The notes under the pieces: model-generated
Seen by the model: the letters and a program-made list of their open reading frames with translations, nothing else
Databases searched by the model: none
Told to the model about the DNA's origin: nothing
Translations under genes and position numbers: made by a program
Origin: JAZKHE01 sp040385525
GTDB lineage: Bacteria > Bacteroidota > Bacteroidia > UBA4408
NCBI GenBank assembly: GCA_040385525.1
Contig: JAZKHE010000009.1
Span: forward strand, 1-64,000
DNA: 64,000 nt
Direction: 5' to 3'
Shown: positions 35,218 through 45,600 of the stretch, piece after piece
Layout: the number at the start of each line of letters is the position of its first letter
Position numbering within the stretch: position 1 is the first letter of the stretch

Positions 35218-37605
35218 TTATTTTTTATATTTCTTTTTGGAACTGCTTTTTCTATCTCGTTTAGCATCTTCATCATAATAACCATATCCGTAACCATATC
35301 CGTAACCATATCCATATCCATATCCAGGATGAATATCATCAACGCCATTTAAAATTGCAGACATTTTTTCAATATGATGTTCCGTCATAATGTTATTAAT
35401 GTTCTCGAAGAAAAAGCGTTTTGAGTAATTTGAACGGAAAATAAAGATAGGATAATCTGATTTTTTAATAATAGAAACACCATCTGTAACCAATCCAATA
35501 GGAGGATTATCGACTATGATTACGTCATAAATGGTTTTTAAAAAGTCTAAAAACTCATCCATTTTAGGACTAATTATTAACTCCGATGGATTAGGAGGAA
35601 TTGGACCTGCGGTAATAAAATCAAGGTTTTTTTGAATACTATGATGAACGCTATTTTCAAAATTATCTTTACCAATCAAAATGGTACTCATTCCTTTAGA
35701 GTTATCTGCATTAAAACCTAAGTGAATTTTAGGTTTACGCATATCTAAATCCAGAATAATTACTTTTTTACCGGCAAATGCAATAATACCGCCAAGGTTA
35801 ATAGCCACAAAGGTTTTTCCTTCTCCTGATACTGAAGATGTTACTGCAATAATTTTGGGACCAGAAGCAGATGATAAAAATTGCAAGTTTGTTCGAATAG
35901 ATCTGAAAGCTTCAGAAATTGTAGCTTTTGGATTTTGGTTAACAATTAATTGAGAAACTGGAATGTCTTTTTTGTATTTAGGAACAATTCCAAGAACTGA
36001 ACAATCTGTGTATTTTAAAATATCGTTTGTTGAAGTAATACTATTGTGGAATAAGTATCGTAAGAAAATTACAACTAATGAAACTAGTATAGCAATAACA
36101 ATAGCTACCGAAAAAATAGTTTTTTTATTTGGCGAAATTGGTTGAGAAGAAGGATTAGCTTTTTCAAGAATTTCGTTTTGCGAAACATAACCTGCGTTTG
36201 CAATTGCGTATTCTGCTTTTTTCTCTAATAATTGATTGTAAAATTTTTCGCTAATTGAAAACACTCTCATTAATCGAGCATACTCAATTTCTTTTTCGGG
36301 CATATTAAAAAACTTAGATTCTGATTCAGTTATTTTATCGTTTAAGTTTTTTTCTTTTGCTAAAATTTTTGACTGCATTGATTTTAAATGCGTAATCAAA
36401 AGTTGGCGTTTAGATTCAATTTGCTTGTTTGTACTAATAATAACTTCGTTGTTTGGAGTTGCATCGTACAAATAATCTTCTCGTAATTTTAATAGATTAT
36501 TTATTTCAGTAATAACTGGAGAAAAAATTCTTTCGTAAGGTGTACCAGCAAGTATTGTAAGTAAAGAATAAACATCAACATACTTGCTTTGATTAATACT
36601 TGTTTCTACTTCGTTTAAAACACTTTTCTCCATATCTATTTGAACAGCTTCTTCATTTAGCGTGTTCAATCTATTTAAATAGGTTGTAGAAAATTCTTTG
36701 TTATCGGTAAGTTTATTTGTTTTCTTAAAATTTTGCATTTTAGATTCAGAATCTTTTAATTCTCCAAATACAGTTGAAAGTTGGTCGTTAATAAAACCAA
36801 GTACTTTTTGAGAACTTTCTGCCTTTTTTTCAATATCATAGTTGTTAAACTCAGTAGCTATTTGGTTTACAATATCTGCTGTTTTTGTACTATTGTTGTC
36901 TTTAATTGAAATTGAAATTGTTTTTGCATTATCGTTTAATAATTTAATTTCAATTTTAGAAGAGTACATATCTACTATTGACTCAGGATTATTTAATACA
37001 AAATAAAGTTTTACATTACTAATAGTAGAATTTTGACTTGCGAGAACAGAATTGATATTAGTTACATTTATTTTTAATTCGTTACCTAATATTTTAATTG
37101 GCTTTTCGATGTTAAATTTTTGCATCGCACCATCTTTACCAACTTTTATTTCAGCATTTTTTGCATCTATAAAATAAACATAAATTCTTTGTCCGTATAT
37201 AGAAGGGTTGTTGATTTTGTATTCAACTTTATACGGACTATGAATGTAATAATCAGAAGTTTTAAAAGTTGCTTCTGCATAATAATCAACTTTTAAAGGC
37301 AGTTTGTCGAGTACACGGATTAAAAAAGTTCGAGATCTTAATAATTCTATTTTACCTGATAATACGTTAGAGCCATTAGCATCAGGACCAGCGCTAATAT
37401 TTAAAATGTCTCTTGCTGCGTTGTTATCATTTATCTGTAATACACTTGTTGATTGATATACTTCGTCTGAATATCTGTTTACAAAATACGCTGTAGCTAT
37501 TGCTGTTGCGATAAACAAAATACACCACTTAATACTTTTAGTAGCTATGAAGAGAAATAAACTTAGATCGAAATCTTCTGTTATAGTAGAATTTTTTTTG
37601 ATCAT
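35218..37605 (-). CDS. Polysaccharide co-polymerase/tyrosine autokinase (Wzc-like) with Tyr-Gly repeat tail
   Basis: A 795-residue inner-membrane protein that controls polymer length and export. TM1 (about 18-42), a large periplasmic Wzz domain with coiled coils (about 255-470) and TM2 (about 497-519) precede a BY-kinase domain. Walker A is SVSGEGKT (591-598), Walker A' IILDLDMRKP (616-625) and Walker B VIIVDNPP (695-702). The C-terminal tyrosine cluster, normally scattered, is a pure repeat: eight Gly-Tyr pairs plus one Tyr (761-777), then a basic Lys/Ser tail. Autophosphorylation of this cluster should drive oligomer cycling. It sits between Wza (10 bases) and RfbC (2 bases). Confidence 0.94.
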   Translation of the reverse strand: MIKKNSTITEDFDLSLFLFIATKSIKWCILFIATAIATAYFVNRYSDEVYQSTSVLQINDNNAARDILNISAGPDANGSNVLSGKIELLRSRTFLIRVLDKLPLKVDYYAEATFKTSDYYIHSPYKVEYKINNPSIYGQRIYVYFIDAKNAEIKVGKDGAMQKFNIEKPIKILGNELKINVTNINSVLASQNSTISNVKLYFVLNNPESIVDMYSSKIEIKLLNDNAKTISISIKDNNSTKTADIVNQIATEFNNYDIEKKAESSQKVLGFINDQLSTVFGELKDSESKMQNFKKTNKLTDNKEFSTTYLNRLNTLNEEAVQIDMEKSVLNEVETSINQSKYVDVYSLLTILAGTPYERIFSPVITEINNLLKLREDYLYDATPNNEVIISTNKQIESKRQLLITHLKSMQSKILAKEKNLNDKITESESKFFNMPEKEIEYARLMRVFSISEKFYNQLLEKKAEYAIANAGYVSQNEILEKANPSSQPISPNKKTIFSVAIVIAILVSLVVIFLRYLFHNSITSTNDILKYTDCSVLGIVPKYKKDIPVSQLIVNQNPKATISEAFRSIRTNLQFLSSASGPKIIAVTSSVSGEGKTFVAINLGGIIAFAGKKVIILDLDMRKPKIHLGFNADNSKGMSTILIGKDNFENSVHHSIQKNLDFITAGPIPPNPSELIISPKMDEFLDFLKTIYDVIIVDNPPIGLVTDGVSIIKKSDYPIFIFRSNYSKRFFFENINNIMTEHHIEKMSAILNGVDDIHPGYGYGYGYGYGYGYGYYDEDAKRDRKSSSKKKYKK
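35278..35325 (-). repeat. Hexanucleotide repeat encoding the Gly-Tyr tail
   Basis: Eight 6-base units on the minus strand, GGATAT five times, GGTTAC twice and GGTTAT once. Because the unit is two codons, slippage would change the number of tyrosines without shifting frame. Synonymous differences (TAT/TAC, GGA/GGT) show the array is not wholly recent. Confidence 0.85.
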
Positions 37606-37615
37606 TACGATTTAT

Positions 37616-38374
37616 TTATTGCGTTTGACGAACCAAAGTAATGATTAGTAAAGTAGTGCTAACTAAACCTAATAGTGGACTTATTTCTGTAAGAATTCCT
37701 CTAGCAATATCGGCTCTCGGTTCAATATAAATTATATCGTTTGATTGTAAAACAATATCACCTTGTTTTAATCCTTCAATTTTAGACAGATCTATCAAAT
37801 AAACTTTTCGTTTCTCATACTCACCTCTAATTAGTTTTATTTTCTTTGCCTTACCTCTTCCAGCAATTCCACCTGAAGTTGCAATAACTTCCATTAAAGT
37901 TGTGTTGTCATTATTTAACTGAACAACTTTTGCATCACCTGTTGCGCCAGGAAAAATTATTATTCGTTTACTTGTAACATTAATTAATACAAATGGTTTA
38001 TTGTAATATTTTGTAAATTCTTCTTGAAGCATAAGTTCACTTTCTCGAACCGTAAGACCTGCTAATTTAATTCTTCCTAATACAGGGAATTTTACTGTTC
38101 CATCAAATTCAACATCGTAAGAAAAACTTCTAGCTATTGAATTTTGACTTGGATTAACATTTTGAGATGTTAAATCTATTAATCTAAAACCATCGTTACT
38201 ATACATTCTAAACTCAATAACATCATTTGGAGATATTTTATATTGTCGTTCTATTGTATCTCCATAGGTGTCATAAACAAAACTTCTTTTTGTTTTAAGC
38301 ATCATGCTTGGATTAATTATTCCACAAGAGGATAACAATAATGCAAATGAGATGTAAAGTAAGATTTTACGCAT
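37616..38374 (-). CDS. Polysaccharide export lipoprotein (Wza-like)
   Basis: About 252 residues from ATG 38374, which starts a lipoprotein signal MRKILLYISFALLLSSC; a GTG 18 bases upstream is less likely. The polysaccharide export domain (YKISPNDVIEFRMYSNDGF), two SLBB-like beta-grasp segments (GTVKFPVLGRIKLAGLTVRE, then LMEVIATSGGIAGRGK) and a C-terminal membrane helix (about 230-250) follow. It forms the outer-membrane export channel with the adjacent Wzc. It is shorter than E. coli Wza, as usual in Bacteroidota. Confidence 0.92.
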   Translation of the reverse strand: MRKILLYISFALLLSSCGIINPSMMLKTKRSFVYDTYGDTIERQYKISPNDVIEFRMYSNDGFRLIDLTSQNVNPSQNSIARSFSYDVEFDGTVKFPVLGRIKLAGLTVRESELMLQEEFTKYYNKPFVLINVTSKRIIIFPGATGDAKVVQLNNDNTTLMEVIATSGGIAGRGKAKKIKLIRGEYEKRKVYLIDLSKIEGLKQGDIVLQSNDIIYIEPRADIARGILTEISPLLGLVSTTLLIITLVRQTQ

Positions 38375-38393
38375 AATTTTGTAGCTTAACACA

Positions 38394-38401
38394 CAAAAAT
38401 A
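38394..38401 (-). promoter_or_regulatory. Putative -7 box before the Wza-like gene
   Basis: Minus-strand TATTTTTG matches TAnnTTTG 19 bases before the ATG, within the short gap after the glycosyltransferase. It could be an internal promoter of the operon. Confidence 0.4.
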
Positions 38402-38414
38402 AGCATTTATTTTA

Positions 38415-39611
38415 TTAAATGGCTTTTTTACGCTTTAAAAGTTCGTTGTAAAAGTTTTCCATATCTTTTGCCAAGCGCGTGTAGTGATAGTTTTCCTTTA
38501 CATGATTCCAACCCAACTTACTCATTTCTGTTCTTAATTCAGCGTTTTCAACAAGTTGCAAAAGGTTAGCTGTAAAACCGTTTAAATCGTTTGAAGCAGA
38601 TAACAAAGCCGTTTTATTAGGTATAACAACGTTTTCAATTCCGCCAACATTGGTGCTAACTATGGGCTTAGAAGATGCCTGTGCTTCTATTAAACTAACA
38701 GGAGTACCTTCGTTAAATGAACTCAAAGCAATTATATCTAAACCTGCATTTGCTACGTCAATATCTTTTATCCATGATGTAAAAACAACATCTGTATTAA
38801 AATCACTTAGGCTTTTATTGTAACTTAAATTGAGTTCTTTACAAGTATTTTCTATTTCGAGTCGAGATTCTCCATCTCCAATTAATACTGCTTTTATTTT
38901 TTGTTGTGTATGTTGTTTAATATTTGCAAAAGCTTTTAAAAAAAGTGAATGATTTTTTATCGGTACAAATCTCCCAATAATTCCAATAGCTATTTCATCA
39001 CCTTTTAGTTGAAATTTTTCTCTGAATTGTTTTCTTTTTTCTTCTTTGTTTTCATTAAAACGATTCAAATCAAAACCCAACGGAATAACCTTTATTTTAT
39101 CTGCGTTACAAATTTTATATGTTTCAGAAAGTTCTTTTTTTTGAATATCACTTATTGCAATTATGGCAGTGCTTTTTCTTGCTAAAAAGCGCTCAATATT
39201 TTTATAAAACTCGGTTTTAAGTTTTCCAAAATAAGAATGAAAAACATGTCCGTGAAACGTATGTACTATAATTGGCACGCCACAACTTGCTGCCGCTAAT
39301 CTACCTATTGTTCCTGCTTTTGATGCGTGTGTATGTACAATATCTGGTTTATACTCTTCGATTATTTTTTTTATTTTTTTGTATGCAATCCAATCGTTTT
39401 TTAAATCGATTTCTCGTTTCATTTCTGGAACAATGCTTGCTTTTAAATTTAATTTTTCGAGAATATGTTCTGAGCTATCTTCGGTTTCGTCTTTTTCTCC
39501 ACCTACCAAAAGTGTTTCGTAATCAGAACTTAAATATTTAGAAAGATAAGCTACATTATATGTTGGCCCACCTAAGTTAAATCGGTTAATTATACGTAAT
39601 ACTTTAGGCAT
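38415..39611 (-). CDS. Glycosyltransferase, GT4 family
   Basis: A 398-residue GT-B enzyme. The N-terminal acceptor domain has INRFNLGGPTYNVAYLS and DIVHTHASKAGTIGRLAA. The donor domain has GRFVPIKNHSLFLKAF and the EX7E-type motif in SSFNEGTPVSLIEAQASSKPIVST. It should transfer an activated sugar to a lipid-linked acceptor for the exopolysaccharide. The specific sugar is not evident. It overlaps the asparagine-synthase-like gene upstream by 8 bases, so the two are coupled. Confidence 0.9.
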   Translation of the reverse strand: MPKVLRIINRFNLGGPTYNVAYLSKYLSSDYETLLVGGEKDETEDSSEHILEKLNLKASIVPEMKREIDLKNDWIAYKKIKKIIEEYKPDIVHTHASKAGTIGRLAAASCGVPIIVHTFHGHVFHSYFGKLKTEFYKNIERFLARKSTAIIAISDIQKKELSETYKICNADKIKVIPLGFDLNRFNENKEEKRKQFREKFQLKGDEIAIGIIGRFVPIKNHSLFLKAFANIKQHTQQKIKAVLIGDGESRLEIENTCKELNLSYNKSLSDFNTDVVFTSWIKDIDVANAGLDIIALSSFNEGTPVSLIEAQASSKPIVSTNVGGIENVVIPNKTALLSASNDLNGFTANLLQLVENAELRTEMSKLGWNHVKENYHYTRLAKDMENFYNELLKRKKAI

Positions 39612-41490
39612 TTATAAAATAATTTTTATACCAATTTTGAAAAACAATTAAAGCCCAAACTCTTGCAACACTATCGCCTGGACTAGCTGAATTTAACTGT
39701 TTTAAAATAGTTTTGATTTCGGAGTAATTAAAAATATTTTGTTCCTCAACAAACTTTTTACTAAGTAAATCGTTTTCAATCCAGCTTTTTAAATCGCCTT
39801 TAAACCATTTAAGCAAAGGTACTTCAAAGCCTTGTTTATTTCTGTGTAAAAGTTCGTGCGGAAGCTCATCACTAAATGTATCTTTTAATATTTTTTTCTG
39901 ACTTTTCGCATCAATTTTAAATGAAGCAGGAATTGAAAAAGCAAATTCAACTACTCTGTAATCTAAAAACGGAGTGCGCACTTCTAAGCTATTATTCATA
40001 CTCATCCAATCTACTTTAGTAAGCATATCGTTTGGTAAAACTAAATTTACATCTTTTAATAAAAAGTTATTTAAATCTTTAGATTCTGGGTTTATAAAAC
40101 CACTTTTTAATTTTTTGTAGTTGACAAAAGTTTTGTTTTTTAAAAGCGAATCTACATCTTCTTCATTACAATAACTTGCCCAGCGCCAGTATCTGTTGCT
40201 CGAAGTCATTCGTAAACCTTCGGCATATTTATTTACTTTTCTAAAAAAGTTTCCTGTGCTGCTATTGCGTGATTGAGGTAAAGTTTTTAATACGGGGTGA
40301 GCTGTTTTTATTAAACTATTTTTCCAAGAATTTTGCAGAATTGTATACTCAGCTTTGTGTTTGTTGTAGCCTGCAAATAATTCATCGGCCCCATCGCCTG
40401 ACAAAATAGCTGTTACTTTTTTAGCAGTATATTCACTTAAAATATTTACAGCTAAAGCTGATGAATCGGCAAACGGTTCGTCCATATACGAAAGTGCAGA
40501 ATGTAAACTCTCATACAATTCGTTTGTAGTTAAACTAAAAACGGTATGATTGGTATTATGCTTTTTTGCAACAAGTTCTGCAAAACGAGTTTCATCAAAA
40601 AAAGGCTCGTCTTTAAAACCAATAGAAAAGGTTCGTAGGTTTTTTACTTCTTTTGCTGCAAGTGCTGTAATAACACTCGAATCAATACCTCCGCTTAAAA
40701 AGCAACCAAGTGGTACATCAGCAATTAAGCGTTTGTTTACGGCATCAGTTAGTAAATCTCTAAAGTAGTTTTTTGCTTTTGAATAGTCGTTAAATTTAAC
40801 AGAATTATTGCTGTATTCTAACTTATAATAATTGTCAATTGTTACTTTGTTATCTTTCGAAATAAAAATATACTGCCCAGGTTCTAATTTATTTATTCCT
40901 TTGAAAATAGTTAGCGGATGCGGAATATAATTTAACTGAAAATAAAAGTGTAATGCGTCTTCACTAATTTCTTTTTTTATTCCAAAAGGTAAAATTGCCT
41001 TTATTTCTGAGCCGAAAATTATTTTTTCTTCATCTAAAAAATAAACGAGTGGCTTTACCCCAAATCGATCTCTAACAATAAATGTTTCTTGTGTTTTATT
41101 ATCGTGAAATGCAAAAGAAAAAAAACCATTTAGTTTATTTAAACAAGCAATTTTTTCTTCAATAAATAAATACAGCAAAACTTCGGTATCACTTTCTGTA
41201 CTAAAAGTAATTCCTTTGTTTTCGAGTTCTTTTTTGAGCGATTTAAAATTAAAAACCTCACCATTAAAAACTAAGGTGTATCTGCCCGATTTGTCAGTAA
41301 ATGGCTGATTTGCTGCGTTTGATGTGTCAATAATAGAAAGTCGTGCATGCGCAAAACTCACTTTTTCGGAGTAATAAAATCCGGTATGGTCTGGACCTCT
41401 TTTGTTTAAATTTTGAGCCGCTTTTTGCAAAGGCAACTTAAAGTCTAAACTTTTATTATTAAAATGATGAATGCCAGCTATACCACACAT
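39604..41490 (-). CDS. Asparagine synthase-like glutamine amidotransferase (glycan cluster 1)
   Basis: About 628 residues. The start is placed at ATG 41490 so that Cys2 (MCGIAGIHHF) is the N-terminal Ntn nucleophile; a longer frame upstream would bury it. The glutaminase domain (1-200) has NKRGPDHTGFY and FNGEVFN. The synthetase domain has the PP-loop FLSGGIDSSVITAL, SGDGADELFAGY and TKVDWMSMNNSLEVRTPFLD. It could make asparagine, but its place at the head of the glycan operon fits the AsnB-like amidotransferases that amidate sugar acids in polysaccharides. Both are possible. Confidence 0.88.
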   Translation of the reverse strand: MCGIAGIHHFNNKSLDFKLPLQKAAQNLNKRGPDHTGFYYSEKVSFAHARLSIIDTSNAANQPFTDKSGRYTLVFNGEVFNFKSLKKELENKGITFSTESDTEVLLYLFIEEKIACLNKLNGFFSFAFHDNKTQETFIVRDRFGVKPLVYFLDEEKIIFGSEIKAILPFGIKKEISEDALHFYFQLNYIPHPLTIFKGINKLEPGQYIFISKDNKVTIDNYYKLEYSNNSVKFNDYSKAKNYFRDLLTDAVNKRLIADVPLGCFLSGGIDSSVITALAAKEVKNLRTFSIGFKDEPFFDETRFAELVAKKHNTNHTVFSLTTNELYESLHSALSYMDEPFADSSALAVNILSEYTAKKVTAILSGDGADELFAGYNKHKAEYTILQNSWKNSLIKTAHPVLKTLPQSRNSSTGNFFRKVNKYAEGLRMTSSNRYWRWASYCNEEDVDSLLKNKTFVNYKKLKSGFINPESKDLNNFLLKDVNLVLPNDMLTKVDWMSMNNSLEVRTPFLDYRVVEFAFSIPASFKIDAKSQKKILKDTFSDELPHELLHRNKQGFEVPLLKWFKGDLKSWIENDLLSKKFVEEQNIFNYSEIKTILKQLNSASPGDSVARVWALIVFQNWYKNYFINA

Positions 41491-41635
41491 AGTTACAAAA
41501 CTACTAAAACAAGTTAATTTTGCTAAATTAATTAAAGAATACGCAAATTGTTGATGTTTTGATAAAAACAATTTTTTAGCTGATGTAAACTATTGTGTAT
41601 TTTCGTTCGTTACAATAAACATAGAGCAAATTAAA

Positions 41636-42184
41636 ATGAAAATATATACTAAAACAGGCGATAAAGGGCAAACTTCTTTAATTGGCGGAACGCGAGTACC
41701 TAAACACCACATTCGTATTGAATCTTATGGAACAGTTGACGAGTTAAACTCTCATTTGGGCTTAATTAGAGATTCTGTTAATGATGAGCAGGTAATTAAC
41801 CAAATTTTAGAAATTCAAGATAGATTATTTACAATCGGCTCCATTTTAGCAAGCGATCCGGGTAAATCTAAAATGAAAATTCCCGAATTAATAGATGCTG
41901 ATGTGGAATTTTTAGAAAAAGCTATTGATAAAATGAACGAAACTTTGCCAGAGATGCGTTTTTTTGTGCTTCCAGGAGGTAATCAAGTAGTTTCGTTTAC
42001 GCACATTGCCCGTTGTGTTTGTCGTAGGGCAGAGCGTTGCACCATTCAGTTATCTGAAGAAAGTAAGGTTGACGATATAGTTTTAAAATATTTGAACCGA
42101 TTAAGCGACTATTTATTTGTATTATCAAGGAAACTAACTTTTGATACAAAAGCTGTTGAAATTCCGTGGAAACCACGAATGTAA
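41636..42184 (+). CDS. Cob(I)alamin adenosyltransferase, PduO type
   Basis: A 182-residue enzyme that transfers adenosyl from ATP to cob(I)alamin, making adenosylcobalamin. Signatures are the N-terminal ATP loop YTKTGDKGQTSLIGGTRVPK, RIESYGTVDELNSHLG and the later CRRAERCTI with FVLSRKL. Full length. The product is the cofactor needed by IcmF at 52490, the only visible cobalamin enzyme here, although the two genes are 10 kb apart. No cobalamin riboswitch was recognised upstream. Confidence 0.94.
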   Translation: MKIYTKTGDKGQTSLIGGTRVPKHHIRIESYGTVDELNSHLGLIRDSVNDEQVINQILEIQDRLFTIGSILASDPGKSKMKIPELIDADVEFLEKAIDKMNETLPEMRFFVLPGGNQVVSFTHIARCVCRRAERCTIQLSEESKVDDIVLKYLNRLSDYLFVLSRKLTFDTKAVEIPWKPRM

Positions 42185-42191
42185 AAAATAG

Positions 42192-42221
42192 TTGGAAATG
42201 AATAAATTTTTTATACTTTTG
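42192..42221 (+). promoter_or_regulatory. Bacteroidota-type promoter of the DUF2795 gene
   Basis: TTG (42192-42194), a 19-base spacer and TACTTTTG (42214-42221). Both elements match the consensus well. Confidence 0.8.
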
Positions 42222-42274
42222 CAAACCTTTAAAAATAAAATAAGTAAAAACACAATAATAAAAAGGAAATAGTT

Positions 42275-42496
42275 ATGTATTGGACATTAGAATTAGCCTC
42301 CTATTTAGAAGATGCTCCTTGGCCAGCAACCAAAGACGAATTGATTGATTTTGCGATGCGTTCGGGTGCACCAATGGAAGTAATAGAAAATCTTCAAGAA
42401 ATTGAAGATGAGGGAGAAGTATACGAAACTATCGAAGAAATTTGGCCAGATTACCCATCTAAGGAAGATTTCTTCTTTAACGAAGACGAATACTAA
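42275..42496 (+). CDS. DUF2795 small acidic protein
   Basis: A 73-residue strongly acidic protein (LQEIEDEGEVYETIEEIW and an acidic FFFNEDEY end), of the form very widely conserved in Bacteroidota. Its function is not established. It has no signal peptide. A clear own promoter and terminator make it a separate, probably well-expressed transcript, between the adenosyltransferase and secA genes. Confidence 0.88.
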   Translation: MYWTLELASYLEDAPWPATKDELIDFAMRSGAPMEVIENLQEIEDEGEVYETIEEIWPDYPSKEDFFFNEDEY

Positions 42497-42503
42497 AACA
42501 GAT

Positions 42504-42531
42504 TTTAAGGGGCTTTTAAGCCCCTTTTTTA
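42504..42531 (+). terminator. Terminator after the DUF2795 gene
   Basis: AAGGGGCTT (42507-42515) pairs with AAGCCCCTT (42518-42526) and is followed by T residues. Confidence 0.88.
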
Positions 42532-42578
42532 TTTAACTTTAATTTGCTTTTTTGTATTACAGACTTGCAAAATAATAG

Positions 42579-42586
42579 TAACTTTG
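42579..42586 (+). promoter_or_regulatory. Putative -7 box of secA
   Basis: TAACTTTG matches TAnnTTTG, 33 bases before the ATG. A TTG at 42552-42554 is 24 bases upstream, a little far. Confidence 0.55.
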
Positions 42587-42619
42587 CCTACTTTTTATAA
42601 AAAATAAAATACAAATTTT

Positions 42620-45600
42620 ATGTTAGGTTTTATTAGTAAACTTTTTGGCGGTAACAAATCTCAACGTGATATCGCATCTATTCAACCCATTGTTTCTGAA
42701 ATATTAGAATATTATAGTCGCTTACAAGATTTATCGAATGATGAATTGCGTGCACAAACTAAAAAATTTCAACAATTAATTAAAGATGCTATTGCTGCCG
42801 ACGAAACAGAAATCGCAACTTTAAAAGATAAACTTGCCGCTAATCCAGCTATGGATATTGCGCAAGTAGAATCGATTTACAAAGAAATTGATGCTCTAAA
42901 GAAAAAAATTAAAGACACCATTCAAAAAGAGCTAGATGCTATTTTACCAGAGGCTTTTGCAGTTTTAAAAGAAACAGCTCGTCGTTTTAAAGAAAACGAA
43001 GAAATTGAAGTGTTGGCATCTGATTTAGATAAAGAACTGTCTGAAACCAAAGATTTTGTTGAAATAGAAGGCGATAAAGCAATTTACTTCAACTCATGGG
43101 AAGCCGCTGGAAATATGGTGAAGTGGGACATGGTTCACTACGACACACAACTTATTGGTGGTATAGTTTTGCATCAAGGTAAAATTGCCGAAATGGCAAC
43201 AGGTGAGGGTAAAACATTAGTAGCTACTTTGCCTATTTATTTAAATGCATTAAGCGGAAAAGGTTTGCACATTGTTACAGTAAATAATTATTTGGCAAAA
43301 CGTGACTCTGAGTGGATGGGACCAATCTTTATGTTTCATGGTTTAACTATCGATTGTATTGATATGCACGAACCAAATTCAGAAGAACGTCGCCAAGCTT
43401 ATTTAGCAGATGTGACTTACGGAACAAATAACGAATTTGGTTTTGATTACTTGCGTGATAATATGGCGCGTAGTCCTGAAGATTTAGTACAACGCGAACA
43501 TAATTTTGCAATTGTAGATGAGGTGGATTCAGTTTTAATTGATGATGCTCGTACACCATTAATTATTTCTGGACCAACAGGTAAAACAGATTCACAAGAG
43601 TTTCAAGAATTAAAACCAAGAGTTGAGCGTTTGGTTAACGCACAAAAAGCTGTTGTTAATGATGTGTTAGCTACTGCTAAAAAATTAATTTCAGAAGGTA
43701 ATACAAAAACAGAAGTTGATGGTGGCGGATTTATGTTGTTGCGTGCACACCGCGCATTGCCAAAAAATAAAGCATTAATTAAATATTTAAGTGAACCGGG
43801 TATTAAAGCGCTTTTGCAAAAAACAGAAGGTGTTTATATGCAAGATCACGGAAAAGAAATGGTAAAAATTGATGCAGAATTATATTTTACCATCGACGAA
43901 AAAAATAACACCATTGAGCTTACTGAAAAAGGAATTGATTTAATCAGTTCTTCAGCCGAAGATTCTAAATTCTTTATACTTCCAGATATTGGTTTAGAAA
44001 TTGCCAATATGGAAAAATCATCTCTTTCGGATAACGAAAAGTTGATGAAAAAAGATGAATTAATTCGAGATTATTCTATCAAAGCAGAACGCGTTCACAC
44101 CATAAATCAATTACTAAAAGCATACACATTATTTGATATTGATGTGGAGTATGTTGTAATGGATAATAAAATTAAAATTGTTGATGAGCAAACGGGTCGT
44201 ATTTTAGATGGTAGAAGATATTCTGATGGATTACACCAAGCTATTGAAGCGAAAGAAAATGTAAAAATTGAAGCAGCAACTCAAACTTTTGCAACAATAA
44301 CTTTACAAAATTACTTTAGAATGTTTAATAAATTGGCGGGTATGACGGGTACTGCTGAAACAGAAGCTGGTGAGTTTTGGGATATTTATAAATTAGATGT
44401 TGTTGTAATTCCTACTAACAGAGTTATTCAGCGTGCAGATAGCGAAGATTTAGTTTATAAAACAAAACGCGAAAAATATAACGCAACTATTGATAAAGTA
44501 ATTGAAGAAACCGCAAAAGGAAGACCCGTTTTGGTGGGTACAACTTCGGTTGAAATTTCGGAATTATTAAGCAAAATGTTAAAGTTGCGTAACATTAAAC
44601 ACAATGTGTTAAATGCAAAGCAACATCAAAAAGAAGCAGATATTGTACAAGAAGCTGGACAAGCTGGAACAGTAACTATTGCGACCAACATGGCAGGTCG
44701 TGGTACGGATATTAAACTTGGGCCAGGTGTAAAAGAAGCTGGAGGTTTGGCAATCATAGGTACGGAGCGTCATGACTCTCGTCGAGTAGACAGACAGTTG
44801 CGAGGTCGTGCTGGTCGTCAGGGAGACCCAGGTTCATCTCAGTTTTTTGTTTCGTTAGAAGATGATTTGATGCGTTTATTCGGTTCGGATAGAATTGCAG
44901 GTTGGATGGATAGAATGGGATTAAAAGAGGGAGAAGTAATTCAACACTCTATGATTACAAAATCTATTGAGCGCGCGCAGAAAAAAGTAGAAGAAAACAA
45001 CTTTGGTATTCGTAAACGTTTGTTAGAGTATGATGATGTAATGAACTCGCAACGTGAGGTGATTTACAGCAAACGTCGCCATGCATTGTTTGGTGATAAA
45101 TTGGCAGTAGATATTAGCAATTCTATTTACGATGTAAGCGAAAATATAACAACAGAGTTTAAAGATGTAAAAGATTTTGAAGGCTTTAAATTTGAGTTGA
45201 TAAAAGTATTAGGAATTGATTCGCCAATTAGTGAAGAAGATTTTTACCGCTTAAAAAACAACGATATAACTCCAGTTATTTTTGAAAAAGCAACACAACA
45301 TTATCATGAAAAATCAAACATGATTATGCAAAGTGCGTTTCCGGTTGTTAAAGGAGTTTACGATAACAGCGCACATTTGTACGAAAACATTGTGGTTCCG
45401 TTTAGCGATGGAATTAAAACCGTGCAAGTAGTAGCGAATTTAAAAAAGAGCTACGAATCAAACGGACGTGAAATATTTGTTGCGTTCGAAAAAAATGTTC
45501 CATTAGCCATTATTGATGATGCTTGGAAAGAACATTTGCGTGAGTTGGATGATTTAAAACAATCAGTTCAAAACGCAGTGTACGAACAAAAAGATCCGTT

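Noticed and set aside
41491..41635. Cobalamin riboswitch before the adenosyltransferase gene
   Set aside because: The 145-base gap is too short and lacks the B12-box-like core.
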